The notes under the pieces were generated by a model. It had not been told where the DNA came from and did not search any database. It saw only the letters and a program-made list of their open reading frames with translations. 42,989 nucleotides of DNA from JAGOSA01 sp043718505 (GTDB taxonomy: Bacteria > Patescibacteriota > Minisyncoccia > Phycocordibacterales > UBA9973), in contig JAYSVN010000037.1 of assembly GCA_043718505.1 (NCBI GenBank), positions 1 to 42,989 of the forward strand, written 5' to 3'. The first letter of the stretch is position 1. Every line of letters starts with the position of its first letter. This document shows positions 6,260-14,964 of the stretch, in pieces. The translations under genes were made by a program, and so were the position numbers.

Positions 6260-7732
6260 TTATTTCTCCAAATCAAACTCCTCATCAATTCTAATTTGCT
6301 TCACAAACTCCGGTACGTGGGAGACCAAAATCATGGCGCCTTCATATACATCGAGCGCCTTTGCGATAACAGGCAAATGACGAAAGTTAATATGGTTAGT
6401 TGGTTCATCTAGAATAAGTAAACCTGGCTTCTCGAGTACAAGTCGCGCGAAAGCCACAAGTCCTTTTTGCCCCTCAGAAAGCGAACCGATTTTTTTATTA
6501 ATCACATCACTGGTAATTAAAAAGCTGGCAGCAGTTGAACGCAGCTTATGTTCATCAATTCTCTCCCCGCTTACTTCAATTCCTTTAATTAGTGTTTCGT
6601 AGACGGTGTCATTAAAGTCTAATGTTGAAAAATCCTGGCGATAGTAACCGACACGAACTTTTGAGGCAATTTTGGTACCATCAGCATCGTTGTGAGCAAT
6701 TTTCTCAAGCAGAGTACTCTTACCAATGCCATTTGGACCGCGCAAAAGGAGATGCATTCTTTTTTTGAGTGAAATAGAGGCCTTACGATTTACGACTTTA
6801 CCATTTTTCATAATGCCGAAAGAAGAAATGGAAATGATTTCGCCGATCGTATCGGTCTGGGCCGGAATAATAAATTGACGGATAGTTTTATCCTCCTTTC
6901 GTACATCAACGAGCTCATCTTCAAGCTCTTCGGCCTTCTCGCGCATACGTTTTGCCACGAGACGCATTTGACCACCTTTGTAGGCAAACATATTGGCTTG
7001 CTCCTTTTTTGCCTGAATTTGTTTTTCAAGTCTGGCATTTTTCATATTTTCTCTTTCAACACGAGCTGTAATTTCAGCGAGTAAATCAAAGTAGTTACCG
7101 ACATACTGTTCAACTTTTTTTGTATGGATATCGAGGTAAAGCACGCCTTCAGTAAAGGAATTTAAAAATTCAGCGTCGTGAGAAATAACAATTACCGTCT
7201 TCTGATATTTTTTCAAAAAATCAGTTAGGTGAGAGATTCCGGCTTTGTCCAGATTGTTTGTCGGCTCGTCAAGCAGTAATAAATCTGGATTTTGGATAAG
7301 TGCGGAAGCTAAAAGTAAACGCGCCTGCTGGCCACCGGAAAAGGTTTTTATCTTTTTACCATGAACTTTTTCATGGCCGCGTAAATGAACCACTTCCAAA
7401 ATTTCATCAATTTTTGGATCAATATCATAGATTTTTTTATCAAAACATTTTTCAAAAAATTCACGCACTGAAAGATCCATTTCCTCACGGGGAATTACCT
7501 GCCGGGCCGTCGCAATACTGACACCATTCATAACATGCAGTGTTCCCTCTTCAGGTTGCAAAACACCACGCAAGAGACCGAATATTGTACTCTTCCCTGC
7601 CCCGTTCTGACCCATAAGTGTAAGCTTCGCATTTCGGCGAATAGAAAAACTCACCTCATTAAGAATGGGGTGATTGACGCCATATTCAAATGAGATTTTT
7701 TCAAATCTCGCGATTGTATCTGCCTTTGACAT
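6260..7732 (-). CDS. ABC-F family ATPase (translation factor type) with atypical second nucleotide-binding domain
   Basis: ABC-F proteins are soluble twin-ATPases that usually bind the ribosomal E site to relieve stalling or give antibiotic resistance. Domain 1 is canonical: Walker A GQNGAGKST (41-49), signature FSGGQQ (131-136), LLLLDEPTNNLD and switch ISHD. A charged helical linker (about 222-288) matches the ABC-F interdomain arm. Domain 2 has a good Walker A (GPNGIGKST, 332-340), but the signature is LSEGQK rather than LSGGQ, the D-loop reads DEPTNHINFRH and the switch is SHVPEF instead of SHDxxF. There are no membrane segments. At 490 residues it is at the short end. TATATT ends 6 nt before the ATG. 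Which ribosomal function it has cannot be told. Confidence 0.88.
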   Translation of the reverse strand: MSKADTIARFEKISFEYGVNHPILNEVSFSIRRNAKLTLMGQNGAGKSTIFGLLRGVLQPEEGTLHVMNGVSIATARQVIPREEMDLSVREFFEKCFDKKIYDIDPKIDEILEVVHLRGHEKVHGKKIKTFSGGQQARLLLASALIQNPDLLLLDEPTNNLDKAGISHLTDFLKKYQKTVIVISHDAEFLNSFTEGVLYLDIHTKKVEQYVGNYFDLLAEITARVERENMKNARLEKQIQAKKEQANMFAYKGGQMRLVAKRMREKAEELEDELVDVRKEDKTIRQFIIPAQTDTIGEIISISSFGIMKNGKVVNRKASISLKKRMHLLLRGPNGIGKSTLLEKIAHNDADGTKIASKVRVGYYRQDFSTLDFNDTVYETLIKGIEVSGERIDEHKLRSTAASFLITSDVINKKIGSLSEGQKGLVAFARLVLEKPGLLILDEPTNHINFRHLPVIAKALDVYEGAMILVSHVPEFVKQIRIDEEFDLEK

Positions 7733-7738
7733 ATCCCT

Positions 7739-7744
7739 AATATA
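7739..7744 (-). promoter_or_regulatory. -10 box of the ABC-F gene, leaderless
   Basis: TATATT on the minus strand ends 6 nt before ATG 7732. Confidence 0.5.
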
Positions 7745-7810
7745 TATCTATATACACAAGGTCCTGAGTATAGCACATCTACATGCTTCATTTTTTCTTC
7801 ACAATTCCTG

Positions 7811-7819
7811 TATTATGAT
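7811..7819 (+). promoter_or_regulatory. -10 region of the two-component operon
   Basis: Overlapping TATTAT (7811-7816) and TATGAT (7814-7819) place transcription 2-5 bases before ATG 7828, giving a nearly leaderless message. An upstream in-frame TTG at 7819 lies inside the -10 and is not a credible start. Confidence 0.5.
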
Positions 7820-7827
7820 TGTGGCAT

Positions 7828-8490
7828 ATGAAAATATTGATTATAGAGGATGAGCCAAAACTCAATAAGAATTTAGTTGAAGGCCTTGAGAAAAGAGGTT
7901 ACGCTGCCGACTTCGCCTACGATGGTATTGAGGGTGAAAAGATGGCCAGAGTTAACAATTACGATGTAATAATTATGGATATTATGATGCCTAATCAGGA
8001 CGGCATAGTGACATGTAAAAACTTACGTTCCGCCGGTCTTACAACGCCTATTATTTTTCTGACTGCCAAGGATGCAGTTGATGACAAAATTACCGGACTT
8101 GATTTTGGAGCCGATGATTACTTAGTAAAACCTTTTGCTTTTGATGAATTGGTTGCCCGGATACGTGCACTCTTGCGTCGGCCTGAACTATCAAAGACTG
8201 ACGTGCTCGAGCTTGAAGATTTGCGTCTTGATACTCGATCACAATCAGTGACTATCGACGCAAAGCCGGTCGGGCTGACGCTTCGCGAATACGGACTTTT
8301 GGAATACTTGCTTCGCAATAGAGATGCAGTAGTTTCCAGAGACGATATACTGGAGCATGTCTGGGACAGATTCCATGATCTTTTCAGTAATGTGGTCGAC
8401 GTACACCTCAAGAATTTAAGAAAGAAATTGCCATATAAATATGCCCGACGCATCAAAACAATCTGGGGTAAGGGATATAAACTCGTTTAA
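7828..8490 (+). CDS. OmpR/PhoB-family response regulator
   Basis: A two-domain transcription factor of a two-component system. The receiver domain (about 1-115) has the acidic pocket in IIEDEP, the phospho-acceptor Asp51 in VIIMDIMMP, Thr79 and Lys101 in YLVKPF. The C-terminal winged helix (about 125-220) shows LTLREYGLLEYLLRN, VSRDDILEHVW and VVDVHLKNLRKKL, ending in the typical KTIWGKGYKLV. Phosphorylation should drive dimer binding to direct DNA repeats. It is 220 residues, normal length. The cognate histidine kinase overlaps it downstream by 50 bases. Targets are unknown. Confidence 0.93.
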   Translation: MKILIIEDEPKLNKNLVEGLEKRGYAADFAYDGIEGEKMARVNNYDVIIMDIMMPNQDGIVTCKNLRSAGLTTPIIFLTAKDAVDDKITGLDFGADDYLVKPFAFDELVARIRALLRRPELSKTDVLELEDLRLDTRSQSVTIDAKPVGLTLREYGLLEYLLRNRDAVVSRDDILEHVWDRFHDLFSNVVDVHLKNLRKKLPYKYARRIKTIWGKGYKLV

Positions 8491-9493
8491 CCAACGATTT
8501 AAAACTTCCATTATTAAGCTCACACTATTGTATGTGGGCATTTTGGTAGGTATATTATTTGTCTCGAGTAGTGTTTTATACTCGGCTTTTTCGAAGCGCT
8601 TAGAGCATCGATACCGGGGCTTCTCCCCTGCTGAAGCAGAAATTGTTTTAGAGCCTGGCCAGCCGCCACGCATAACCTACCCTACGCCGGATGACGTTCG
8701 GGCTGACCTTATTTATTCGCTTATTTTAGTAAATGGTTTTTTGCTTTTTATTGCCAGCGCTTTGAGTTACCGTCTGGCTGCCGAAACCCTGAAGCCGCTC
8801 AAAGATGCATACGAGCGAGAAAAACGCTTTTTGGGTGATGCATCGCATGAGCTTCGTACCCCCCTTGCTATTTTGCAGGCTGACTTGGAAAATGAACTCT
8901 TAAATGTTCACGGTTCAAAAATAGCGCATGCTCGGGCAAGTAGTAATCTGGAAGAGGTAAAACGCATGGGTAGTTTGATTAGTGGTCTCTTAACACTTTC
9001 AAGATTGTCTGAAGATGGCATAAAATCAAAATCAATTTATGTAGATATAAATATTCCGGATTTTATACAGGATATTTGCAAGCGGTTGAGTGCTATTGCC
9101 GAACAGCAACATGTGGCTTTGACTTTTGAAAAACCCGAAAACCCAATGCATATTTTTTCAAATGAAAAACTAATTTCCGAAGCTGTTACTAATGTTATTA
9201 AAAATGCTATCTTATATAACAAAATGAATGGCACTGTTACCGTCAGTTTGGTTGAAAAAGATAACGCCGCAGAGATTACAGTTGCCGATACCGGTATCGG
9301 AATGTCAAAGAAGGATTTGGACAAAGTCTTTGATCGCTTTTATCGTGTCGACAAAAGCCGCTCCCGGCAAACTGGCGGCAGCGGACTTGGCCTTGCTATT
9401 GTCCGCTCATCTATTGAGCAGGCCGGTGGTACTATCTCTCTTGAAAGTGAGCTAGATAAGGGTACGACAGTGAAATTGAGAATTCCGCTTTAA
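8441..9493 (+). CDS. Sensor histidine kinase
   Basis: A membrane kinase that pairs with the preceding response regulator. Two membrane helices (about residues 25-48 and 90-109) bracket a short external loop of about 40 residues, too small for a known sensor fold. The dimerisation domain has the phospho-acceptor His136 in DASHELRTPLAIL. The ATPase domain has the N box (VTNVIKNAILYN), G1 (DTGIGM) and G2 (GGSGLGLAIV). There is no recognisable HAMP domain between helix 2 and the H box. The 50-base overlap with the regulator gene is long; I see no later start that keeps the first helix intact. It is translationally coupled at best, with no Shine-Dalgarno. Confidence 0.9.
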   Translation: MPDASKQSGVRDINSFNQRFKTSIIKLTLLYVGILVGILFVSSSVLYSAFSKRLEHRYRGFSPAEAEIVLEPGQPPRITYPTPDDVRADLIYSLILVNGFLLFIASALSYRLAAETLKPLKDAYEREKRFLGDASHELRTPLAILQADLENELLNVHGSKIAHARASSNLEEVKRMGSLISGLLTLSRLSEDGIKSKSIYVDINIPDFIQDICKRLSAIAEQQHVALTFEKPENPMHIFSNEKLISEAVTNVIKNAILYNKMNGTVTVSLVEKDNAAEITVADTGIGMSKKDLDKVFDRFYRVDKSRSRQTGGSGLGLAIVRSSIEQAGGTISLESELDKGTTVKLRIPL

Positions 9494-9538
9494 ATTCTCT
9501 TTAGAATTCCTTCATAAACTTTCAATATACTTACTTTA

Positions 9539-9584
9539 GACTACCGTTGTCTGATCAAGTGGCCATTGAGACGCTACAGTAGTC
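9539..9584. other. Imperfect dyad after the kinase gene
   Basis: GACTAC (9539-9544) pairs with GTAGTC (9579-9584), with an inner GTCT/AGAC pair. ACTTTTATC follows, so it may be a weak terminator for the two-component operon. The remainder of 9494-9636 shows nothing recognisable. Confidence 0.3.
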
Positions 9585-9636
9585 ACTTTTATCATTAATT
9601 TGTTATTACATATTATTAATAGTTAACTTATGCACG

Positions 9637-9675
9637 AATATTAAAACGACCACTTTACATGGTCGTTTTAATATT
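9637..9675. terminator. Strong bidirectional terminator
   Basis: A perfect 16-bp stem (AATATTAAAACGACCA with its complement) around CTTTACA. On the minus strand it lies 28 bases after the 23-aa gene; on the + strand it can back up the kinase operon. Confidence 0.8.
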
Positions 9676-9702
9676 TTTCCGTCATTTACTGTTTATCAGC
9701 AA

Positions 9703-9774
9703 TTATTTCTTTTTGTCTTTCTTCTGCTTTGGTTTCTTTTGTTCTTTCTTTTGTGAATTATTTCCTTTTGCCAT
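9703..9774 (-). CDS. Lysine-rich 23-residue micro-protein
   Basis: The reading frame from ATG 9774 encodes 23 residues: MAKGNNSQKK, then a Lys/Gln/Pro-rich tail ending DKKK. Eleven of the 23 are lysine, so the product is strongly basic and probably disordered and nucleic-acid or ribosome associated, but no function can be assigned. It is supported as a real gene by an extended -10 (TGT-TATAAT) about 33 bases upstream and by a strong terminator 28 bases downstream, which make it a self-contained unit. I have an unverified memory of similar MAKG-starting, Lys-rich tiny proteins in other bacteria. Confidence 0.55.
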   Translation of the reverse strand: MAKGNNSQKKEQKKPKQKKDKKK

Positions 9775-9807
9775 ATATGTTTAGAAAATTAACTTTTAAT
9801 AATATTT

Positions 9808-9816
9808 ATTATAACA
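9808..9816 (-). promoter_or_regulatory. Extended -10 promoter of the micro-gene
   Basis: TGT-TATAAT on the minus strand, predicting a transcript start near 9801 and a leader of about 27 nt. It lies directly after the M23 gene's stop. Confidence 0.55.
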
Positions 9817-9836
9817 CTTTTCCGTCGTGCACATTA

Positions 9837-11144
9837 CTACGGCTTCGGTAAATACTTCAGCGGATCAAGATACGCGTTTACAGCTGAAATTGGTTGCGTA
9901 AGAATTTTACCACCACAGGATATGGACGGCAGAGTTTTGAGGTTAACAGCATCTCGCGCATATACAGAAATATGTAAATGTGGACCGGTAGAATAGCCTG
10001 TATTTCCGCTATAGCCGATAAGCTGTCCCCTTTTAACAGGCTGATCTTTGGTTACAGAGACTACCGACAAATGGCCGTAGGTACTTGCCAGACCATTTTC
10101 ATATTTAATCAGAACAAAGCGCCCAAACGAAACTCTCGGACATTGCACGTCTGTATCACCTGTTCCGGCAATCACTCCATCGGCCATAGCATATAGGGGT
10201 GTGCCGATTGGTGCACCGAAATCTACACCACTGTGCGATCCGGACTTATATAGGCGCCCGGACGATGCAGTTATACCAAATTTTTGAGTAATGATAATTT
10301 TTTCCAGTGGCCACGAGAAAGACACACCGCTTGGCAGGTCTTTGATGTTAAGATTAAACTTTAATCCCTCTTCTATTGCGCGTAGCTCATTTTCAAATTG
10401 TTGCTTCTTTTTTTCCCGGTCAGCAATTATTTTCCTGTAACTGCTCTCTTCATTTTTTGTTTCTTGGAGCAGTCTTTGTTTTTCGTTTTTATTGGCTAAA
10501 ATTATTTTCTTCTGAACTGCTAACTGGTTTTGCAAATCAACAACTTCTTTTTTCTCTGATTCAGTATTCACTTTCTTGCCTTCGAGATCTTGCTTGGCGG
10601 AAGATAGTTTTTTTATATTTTCATTGAGATGCCGTTCGATAAATTGAACTGAGTCAAATTCACGCCAGGCTTCTGTCATTGATTCTTCGCGCAAAAGGTA
10701 TACAAGAAAAGAAGTTTTGTCAGCTTCTTCCATTGTTCGGGCACCAGTCGCAACAGCAGTTTTTAAACCATCTATCGTATCTTTTTTGTCATCGATCTGA
10801 TCCCCCAGCTGCTCGATTACAAGGTTGGTTCTCTTTATCTTTTCTTCAGAAACTTTTATGTCAGCCTCAAGCTTTTTTTGATTAAGATCTAATTCCTTTA
10901 TGGTATTGGCCAGGCTTTGACCGGCCGATTGGGTTTTCTGAAGCTCACTCTTGTAGGCAGCAATTTCAGCTTCCAGTTTGGCAATTCCTTGATTTTGGGT
11001 ATCAATTTTTGACTGTAGACTGCTTGGGATTGGTGCATTTGTCGTTTGAGCTTCAGATTTCGAATACGGCGCCAGAAAATATAACCCAAAAAAGCCTAGT
11101 GATAGACTTAACAATAAGCTCCCAAAGCGTACACTTTGATGCAT
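9837..11144 (-). CDS. Exported coiled-coil M23 family murein hydrolase (EnvC/NlpD-like)
   Basis: A peptidoglycan endopeptidase of the LytM type. A signal peptide or anchor spans residues 1-32. Two long coiled-coil stretches follow (about 45-130 and 168-260; rich in Lys, Glu, Gln). The C-terminal M23 domain (about 275-435) keeps the zinc and catalytic residues: His304 and Asp308 in HSGVDFG, His358 in YGHLS, and His389/His391 in GPHLHIS, so it should be active rather than a degenerate activator. The architecture matches EnvC-like division hydrolases, which act at septal peptidoglycan, and it lies next to the wall-synthesis cluster. TAAACT ends 6 nt before the ATG. Confidence 0.9.
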   Translation of the reverse strand: MHQSVRFGSLLLSLSLGFFGLYFLAPYSKSEAQTTNAPIPSSLQSKIDTQNQGIAKLEAEIAAYKSELQKTQSAGQSLANTIKELDLNQKKLEADIKVSEEKIKRTNLVIEQLGDQIDDKKDTIDGLKTAVATGARTMEEADKTSFLVYLLREESMTEAWREFDSVQFIERHLNENIKKLSSAKQDLEGKKVNTESEKKEVVDLQNQLAVQKKIILANKNEKQRLLQETKNEESSYRKIIADREKKKQQFENELRAIEEGLKFNLNIKDLPSGVSFSWPLEKIIITQKFGITASSGRLYKSGSHSGVDFGAPIGTPLYAMADGVIAGTGDTDVQCPRVSFGRFVLIKYENGLASTYGHLSVVSVTKDQPVKRGQLIGYSGNTGYSTGPHLHISVYARDAVNLKTLPSISCGGKILTQPISAVNAYLDPLKYLPKP

Positions 11145-11150
11145 ATATTC

Positions 11151-11156
11151 AGTTTA
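11151..11156 (-). promoter_or_regulatory. -10 box of the M23 gene, leaderless
   Basis: TAAACT on the minus strand ends 6 nt before ATG 11144. It overlaps the last codons of gltX (stop at 11154), so the M23 gene can be transcribed independently. Confidence 0.4.
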
Positions 11157-12518
11157 GCTCGATAGAGTCTCTAGGGCAATTTGAATACGGCTGAGACTTT
11201 CTTCTTTGCCGAGGACATATATAACAGAAAACGGATCAGGCGAACTGGCAAGGCCTGTGAGGGCATACCGGAGCGGATGGAGTGCAGCACCGCGCTGATC
11301 AAAAGCACTGGCATATTTCATGATAGTTTCTTTAATGTGATCCTTACTATTCTCTGTATTCATCTCATCTTCAGTAATAGCTGACAAAATTCTTTTGATT
11401 TCTGAAAGATGGCGGGATGTTACAGTGCTATCTTGTTTACCATTCCAATTAAGCATCGTGACATCAAGTGAAGGTGTTTTAATAACAAAATCAAGTTCGC
11501 CATTCTTCTCCATATCGGTAATCTGCATGCCAAAATTAATGCGCTCAATAATCGTCGGCAAAAGTCGGTTACATTTTTCCTGCCCACAAGTACTAACAAA
11601 TTGAGATGAAATAAACTTCAAGACGAAATCAAGCTGTTCTTTGGCATTAAGTTTTTTAATATGTTCCTTATTTATCCAGTCCAGTTTTTCCTGATTAAAA
11701 ATCGCGCTGCCCTTTTGCACTTTAGATAAATCAAAAATCTCTTCAAGTTCAGAAAGAGTAAAAATTTCCTGCTCTCCTCCCGGATTCCAACCAATGAGAG
11801 CCATACTATTCAGTACTGCCTGCGGAAGATAACCTTGCTCACGATATTCAGTCAGAGCGAGTGCTCCTTTTCGTTTTGAAAGTTTTGATCTATCGGGCGA
11901 AAGAACCAGTGGTAAGTGTGCATAGATTGGTATCGGAGCGCCGATGGCTTCCTGAATTACTATTTGTCTTGGTGTATTTGCAATATGATCTTCGCCGCGG
12001 ACAATATGTGTCACTCCCATTTCAAAATCATCGACGACTACAGCCAAATGAAAAAGTGGTTCATGAATATTTTTGGCGATAACAAAATCACCGAGATCTG
12101 TCGTGTCCATTTCAATTGGGCCACGAATAAAATCATTGAAAGAAACTTTTTTATTAGGATTCTTAAATCTTACAATTTCCTTGATAACACCGCTACCATC
12201 TTTGGCTTCCTCTTTTGATATATAAGCCTTCCCCTCTTCAATTAGTTTATTGAGAAAAAATTCATGCCGATCAAGTCTGTCGCTTTGTCGAAAAACCTCA
12301 TCGTACGGCAAACCAAGCCATGCCAATGATTCAAGAATATTTTCCTCGTATTCCTTTTTTGAACGCTCTTTATCTGTATCCTCGACACGCACAATGAATT
12401 TGCCCAGACTTTTTTTGGCAAAAAGATAGCTAAATACAGCCGTCCGATAATTACCCAAATGCAAAAGGCCCGTAGGGCTCGGTGCGAATCGAGTAATAAT
12501 TTTTTGGTTATCAGACAT
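11154..12518 (-). CDS. gltX: Glutamate--tRNA ligase
   Basis: A class I synthetase that charges tRNA-Glu. Seen: the ATP-binding signature FAPSPTGLLHLGN (HLGN as the HIGH motif, residues 20-23), VEDTD, IVRGEDHIANTPRQI, and KLSKR (212-216) as the KMSKS loop. The C-terminal half is the helical anticodon-binding domain, less conserved. It is 454 residues, slightly under the usual ~470. A non-discriminating enzyme would need GatCAB for Gln-tRNA; neither glnS nor gat genes are in the window, so specificity is open. TACAAT ends 5 nt before the ATG. Ten bases separate its stop from the M23 start. Confidence 0.95.
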   Translation of the reverse strand: MSDNQKIITRFAPSPTGLLHLGNYRTAVFSYLFAKKSLGKFIVRVEDTDKERSKKEYEENILESLAWLGLPYDEVFRQSDRLDRHEFFLNKLIEEGKAYISKEEAKDGSGVIKEIVRFKNPNKKVSFNDFIRGPIEMDTTDLGDFVIAKNIHEPLFHLAVVVDDFEMGVTHIVRGEDHIANTPRQIVIQEAIGAPIPIYAHLPLVLSPDRSKLSKRKGALALTEYREQGYLPQAVLNSMALIGWNPGGEQEIFTLSELEEIFDLSKVQKGSAIFNQEKLDWINKEHIKKLNAKEQLDFVLKFISSQFVSTCGQEKCNRLLPTIIERINFGMQITDMEKNGELDFVIKTPSLDVTMLNWNGKQDSTVTSRHLSEIKRILSAITEDEMNTENSKDHIKETIMKYASAFDQRGAALHPLRYALTGLASSPDPFSVIYVLGKEESLSRIQIALETLSS

Positions 12519-12574
12519 AATATATTGTAATATTTTGCGAAAATTATTTCTTTATACGATTTTTATTTCTCATT

Positions 12575-13702
12575 CTATTTCTCGTGGCTAAGCGCAATTT
12601 TCATAACTTCCTCCGCAATTTCCTGCGCCGCACCTGGCTTAAAAAAGGCAGTGGCGGCTTTTTTCATTTTTTCTCTTTTTTCAGTATTTGCCATGAGGTC
12701 ATTAATCGCAGTAGCCAGAACTACCGGAGTGAGATTTGACTCTTCAACAACTTCGCAGGCGCCGCTTCTCGCATAGGCGTAAGCATTTTTTCTCTGATGG
12801 TCACCGTTAGTATTTGTAATTGGAATAATAATAGACGGCACTCCCCAACTGGCAATTTCATAAATAGCTGAACCGGCTCGCGAAATGATTATATCAGAAA
12901 CGCCTGCTGTCATTTTCGAAGCCAGATCATTTAGAAAAGGAAATGGTTTGTAATGACGCTTATCTTCGTTATTTCCCATAATTACTTCAGCAGTTTCAGT
13001 TACATCCTTGTAATTTTTACTGCCAGTTTGATGAATAACTTCATAGTGTTTTATAAGCTCAGGCAAAGCATCAAGCAAAGCATTATTCATGACGAGTGCA
13101 CCTTGCGAACCGCCGATCATTGTAATGACAGGCATGCCTGCTTCAAGTTTCAGATATTCACGAGCACCTTCAGATGCAGGTCGCAGAATATTGGCACGAA
13201 CCGGCTGCCCAGTCCAGGCTGTTTTGTCTTTTGGAAAATACTCAGCAGCATCCTGATAGGAAATTGCCACACGTCTGGCGAAATTACCTGCCCATTTGGA
13301 AACCTTGCCCGGCACAGTATCGGATTCATGAATTAAAACCGGAATGCGCAGTAATTTGGCAGCCACGAGTGTCGGAAAAGAAGCGTAGCCTCCCTTCCCT
13401 ACCACAACATCGGGATAAACTTTATATAGTTTAAAAATAGCGACAATGATACCGTATACGAGCTTAAAAAAATCTAAAAAAGTTTTAAGGGAAAAATAAA
13501 GACGCCATTTACCAGCAGGCACCCATTCGTATCGAATACCATTTTCATATAACATTCCTTTATCAAACGGGCTATCTGAGAAAAAGAAAATTTTAGCATC
13601 AACAATGTGCTCTTTATCAACTACCTTATTAAGTTCCTCAGCTATGGCAATAATTGGGTAAAAGTGGCCGCCTGTACCTCCGCCTGTCAGGACAATTTTC
13701 AT
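12575..13702 (-). CDS. murG: UDP-GlcNAc:undecaprenyl-PP-MurNAc-pentapeptide GlcNAc transferase MurG
   Basis: MurG adds GlcNAc to lipid I to make lipid II on the inner membrane face. The GT-B fold signatures are present: TGGGTGGHFYP at residues 6-16, VVGKGGYASFP, IHESDTVPGK, then the donor-site GGSQGALVMNN, FPFLNDLASKM and SRAGSAIYEIASWG. It is 375 residues, full length. With mraY, ftsW and a D,D-carboxypeptidase on the same strand it shows that this organism makes peptidoglycan. TAGACT ends 7 nt before the ATG. It is separated from ftsW by a 109-bp inverted-repeat element. Confidence 0.96.
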   Translation of the reverse strand: MKIVLTGGGTGGHFYPIIAIAEELNKVVDKEHIVDAKIFFFSDSPFDKGMLYENGIRYEWVPAGKWRLYFSLKTFLDFFKLVYGIIVAIFKLYKVYPDVVVGKGGYASFPTLVAAKLLRIPVLIHESDTVPGKVSKWAGNFARRVAISYQDAAEYFPKDKTAWTGQPVRANILRPASEGAREYLKLEAGMPVITMIGGSQGALVMNNALLDALPELIKHYEVIHQTGSKNYKDVTETAEVIMGNNEDKRHYKPFPFLNDLASKMTAGVSDIIISRAGSAIYEIASWGVPSIIIPITNTNGDHQRKNAYAYARSGACEVVEESNLTPVVLATAINDLMANTEKREKMKKAATAFFKPGAAQEIAEEVMKIALSHEK

Positions 13703-13722
13703 AGAATAAAGTCTAACATATT

Positions 13723-13831
13723 ATGCATATAAAATGTACGCCCATCGGGTACGAAATTTTTTTGCTAAAAAATTTCTCTTCCTCGGACCGTCGCCCTGCG
13801 GGGCCCCTCTGACCGTACATTTTATATGCAT
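13723..13831. repeat. 109-bp element bounded by an 18-bp perfect inverted repeat
   Basis: ATGCATATAAAATGTACG (13723-13740) is exactly complementary to 13814-13831. The 73-bp interior contains a 10-bp A/T hairpin (GAAATTTTTT with AAAAAATTTC, 13753-13776), a CCC-ATC-GGG mini hairpin at its edge and GC-rich text with GGGGCCCC. It fills the murG-ftsW gap and its right end touches the ftsW stop codon. It may be a MITE or REP-like repeat, or a large hairpin that ends or protects the ftsW message. No clear target-site duplication is seen. Confidence 0.7.
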
Positions 13832-14946
13832 TACGAAAGTCTTTTTTTCTGGAAACGAGAGACATTGAGCAGCATGCCGGCCGCAGCAAGTGATATAAAT
13901 AGTGATGTTCCGCCTTGACTCATAAAGACCAACGGCACGCCGGTAAGTGGAAAAAGTCCGGTAATTGAAGCGATATTAAGAAATGATTGAGCGGTGAGGA
14001 GAATGACAATACCAGCCGTTAAAAGCCGCCCAAAAGCATCCGGCGCGCGTGAAGCAATTCTTAGACCTCTCATGGCAAAAGCGGCATATAGCAAAATAAC
14101 AACAAGTCCGCCGACAAAACCTGTTTCTTCAGAAATAACTGCAAAAATCGAATCACCCTGCGGCTCGGGTAAATAATTAAACTTCTGTACACTTTGGCCG
14201 ATACCTCGCCCGCCGATACCGCCGGAGCCAACAGCAATGAGCGCCTGCTTGAGCTGATATGAAGAGCCTCGCGGATCACGACTTGGATTTAAAAATGTTT
14301 TTACTCTGTCCTGCAAGTATGGTGTACTAGCAACTAGCAACGCAAAACCAGCAATTACCACGCCAAAAATAATAAAAATTTTCTTCATGCTGACGCCGGA
14401 AAGAAAATACATTGCGCCTCCGGCTACGAACATGAGGATAAGGCTTTTGGTGTCAGGTTGTCGCAACAGAATTACTGAAATCACTGCGAGTAAGCCAATA
14501 AATGGCAAGAAACCATATTTAAATGAATCTGCTCTTTCTCGTATTGAGGAAAGCCAGGATGCAAAATAAATGATAAAGGCAATTTTGAGAAATTCAGCCG
14601 GTTGAAATGATACAAAGCCGAGACTTACCCACCTCGTCGCACCACCATGAGTAAGTCCAAGTCCTGGAACAAAAACTAATACGGAGAGAATGAGTGAGCC
14701 AATCAAAAAGAAAAAGGCATACCGGCGCCAGATTTTGTAATTAATTCGGGAAGTAATATAAAGCGCGATTAAGCCGCCAATAAGACCGATGACAAGCTGT
14801 GAGAAAAGCACATTGTAAAATTTAGTTTCGCTGCGAGCGAGTACACCGAGGGAGGCAGAAATGAAAAAAATGAGGCCAATGCCTGTAAGCAAGAGAACTA
14901 TTGAGAGAAATAATGTATCTACTTTTTTTCCGCTAGTTTCTGACAT
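13831..14946 (-). CDS. ftsW: SEDS-family peptidoglycan glycosyltransferase FtsW
   Basis: A polytopic (about 10 helices) glycosyltransferase that polymerises lipid II at the septum. Motifs seen: GGATRWVSLGFVSFQPAEFL, the intracellular KTFLNPSRDPRGSSYQ, and YLPEPQGDSIFAVISEETGF, which fits the FtsW branch better than RodA. The C-terminus has TGLFPLTGVPLVFMSQGG. It is 371 residues, normal. The start lies 18 bases after mraY's stop, so it is probably co-transcribed, although a TATAAA lies 4 bases before the ATG. The usual dcw partner murD, normally between mraY and ftsW, is missing. A class B PBP partner is not in the window. Confidence 0.93.
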   Translation of the reverse strand: MSETSGKKVDTLFLSIVLLLTGIGLIFFISASLGVLARSETKFYNVLFSQLVIGLIGGLIALYITSRINYKIWRRYAFFFLIGSLILSVLVFVPGLGLTHGGATRWVSLGFVSFQPAEFLKIAFIIYFASWLSSIRERADSFKYGFLPFIGLLAVISVILLRQPDTKSLILMFVAGGAMYFLSGVSMKKIFIIFGVVIAGFALLVASTPYLQDRVKTFLNPSRDPRGSSYQLKQALIAVGSGGIGGRGIGQSVQKFNYLPEPQGDSIFAVISEETGFVGGLVVILLYAAFAMRGLRIASRAPDAFGRLLTAGIVILLTAQSFLNIASITGLFPLTGVPLVFMSQGGTSLFISLAAAGMLLNVSRFQKKRLS

Positions 14947-14964
14947 GTTATTTATAGGAAATAA

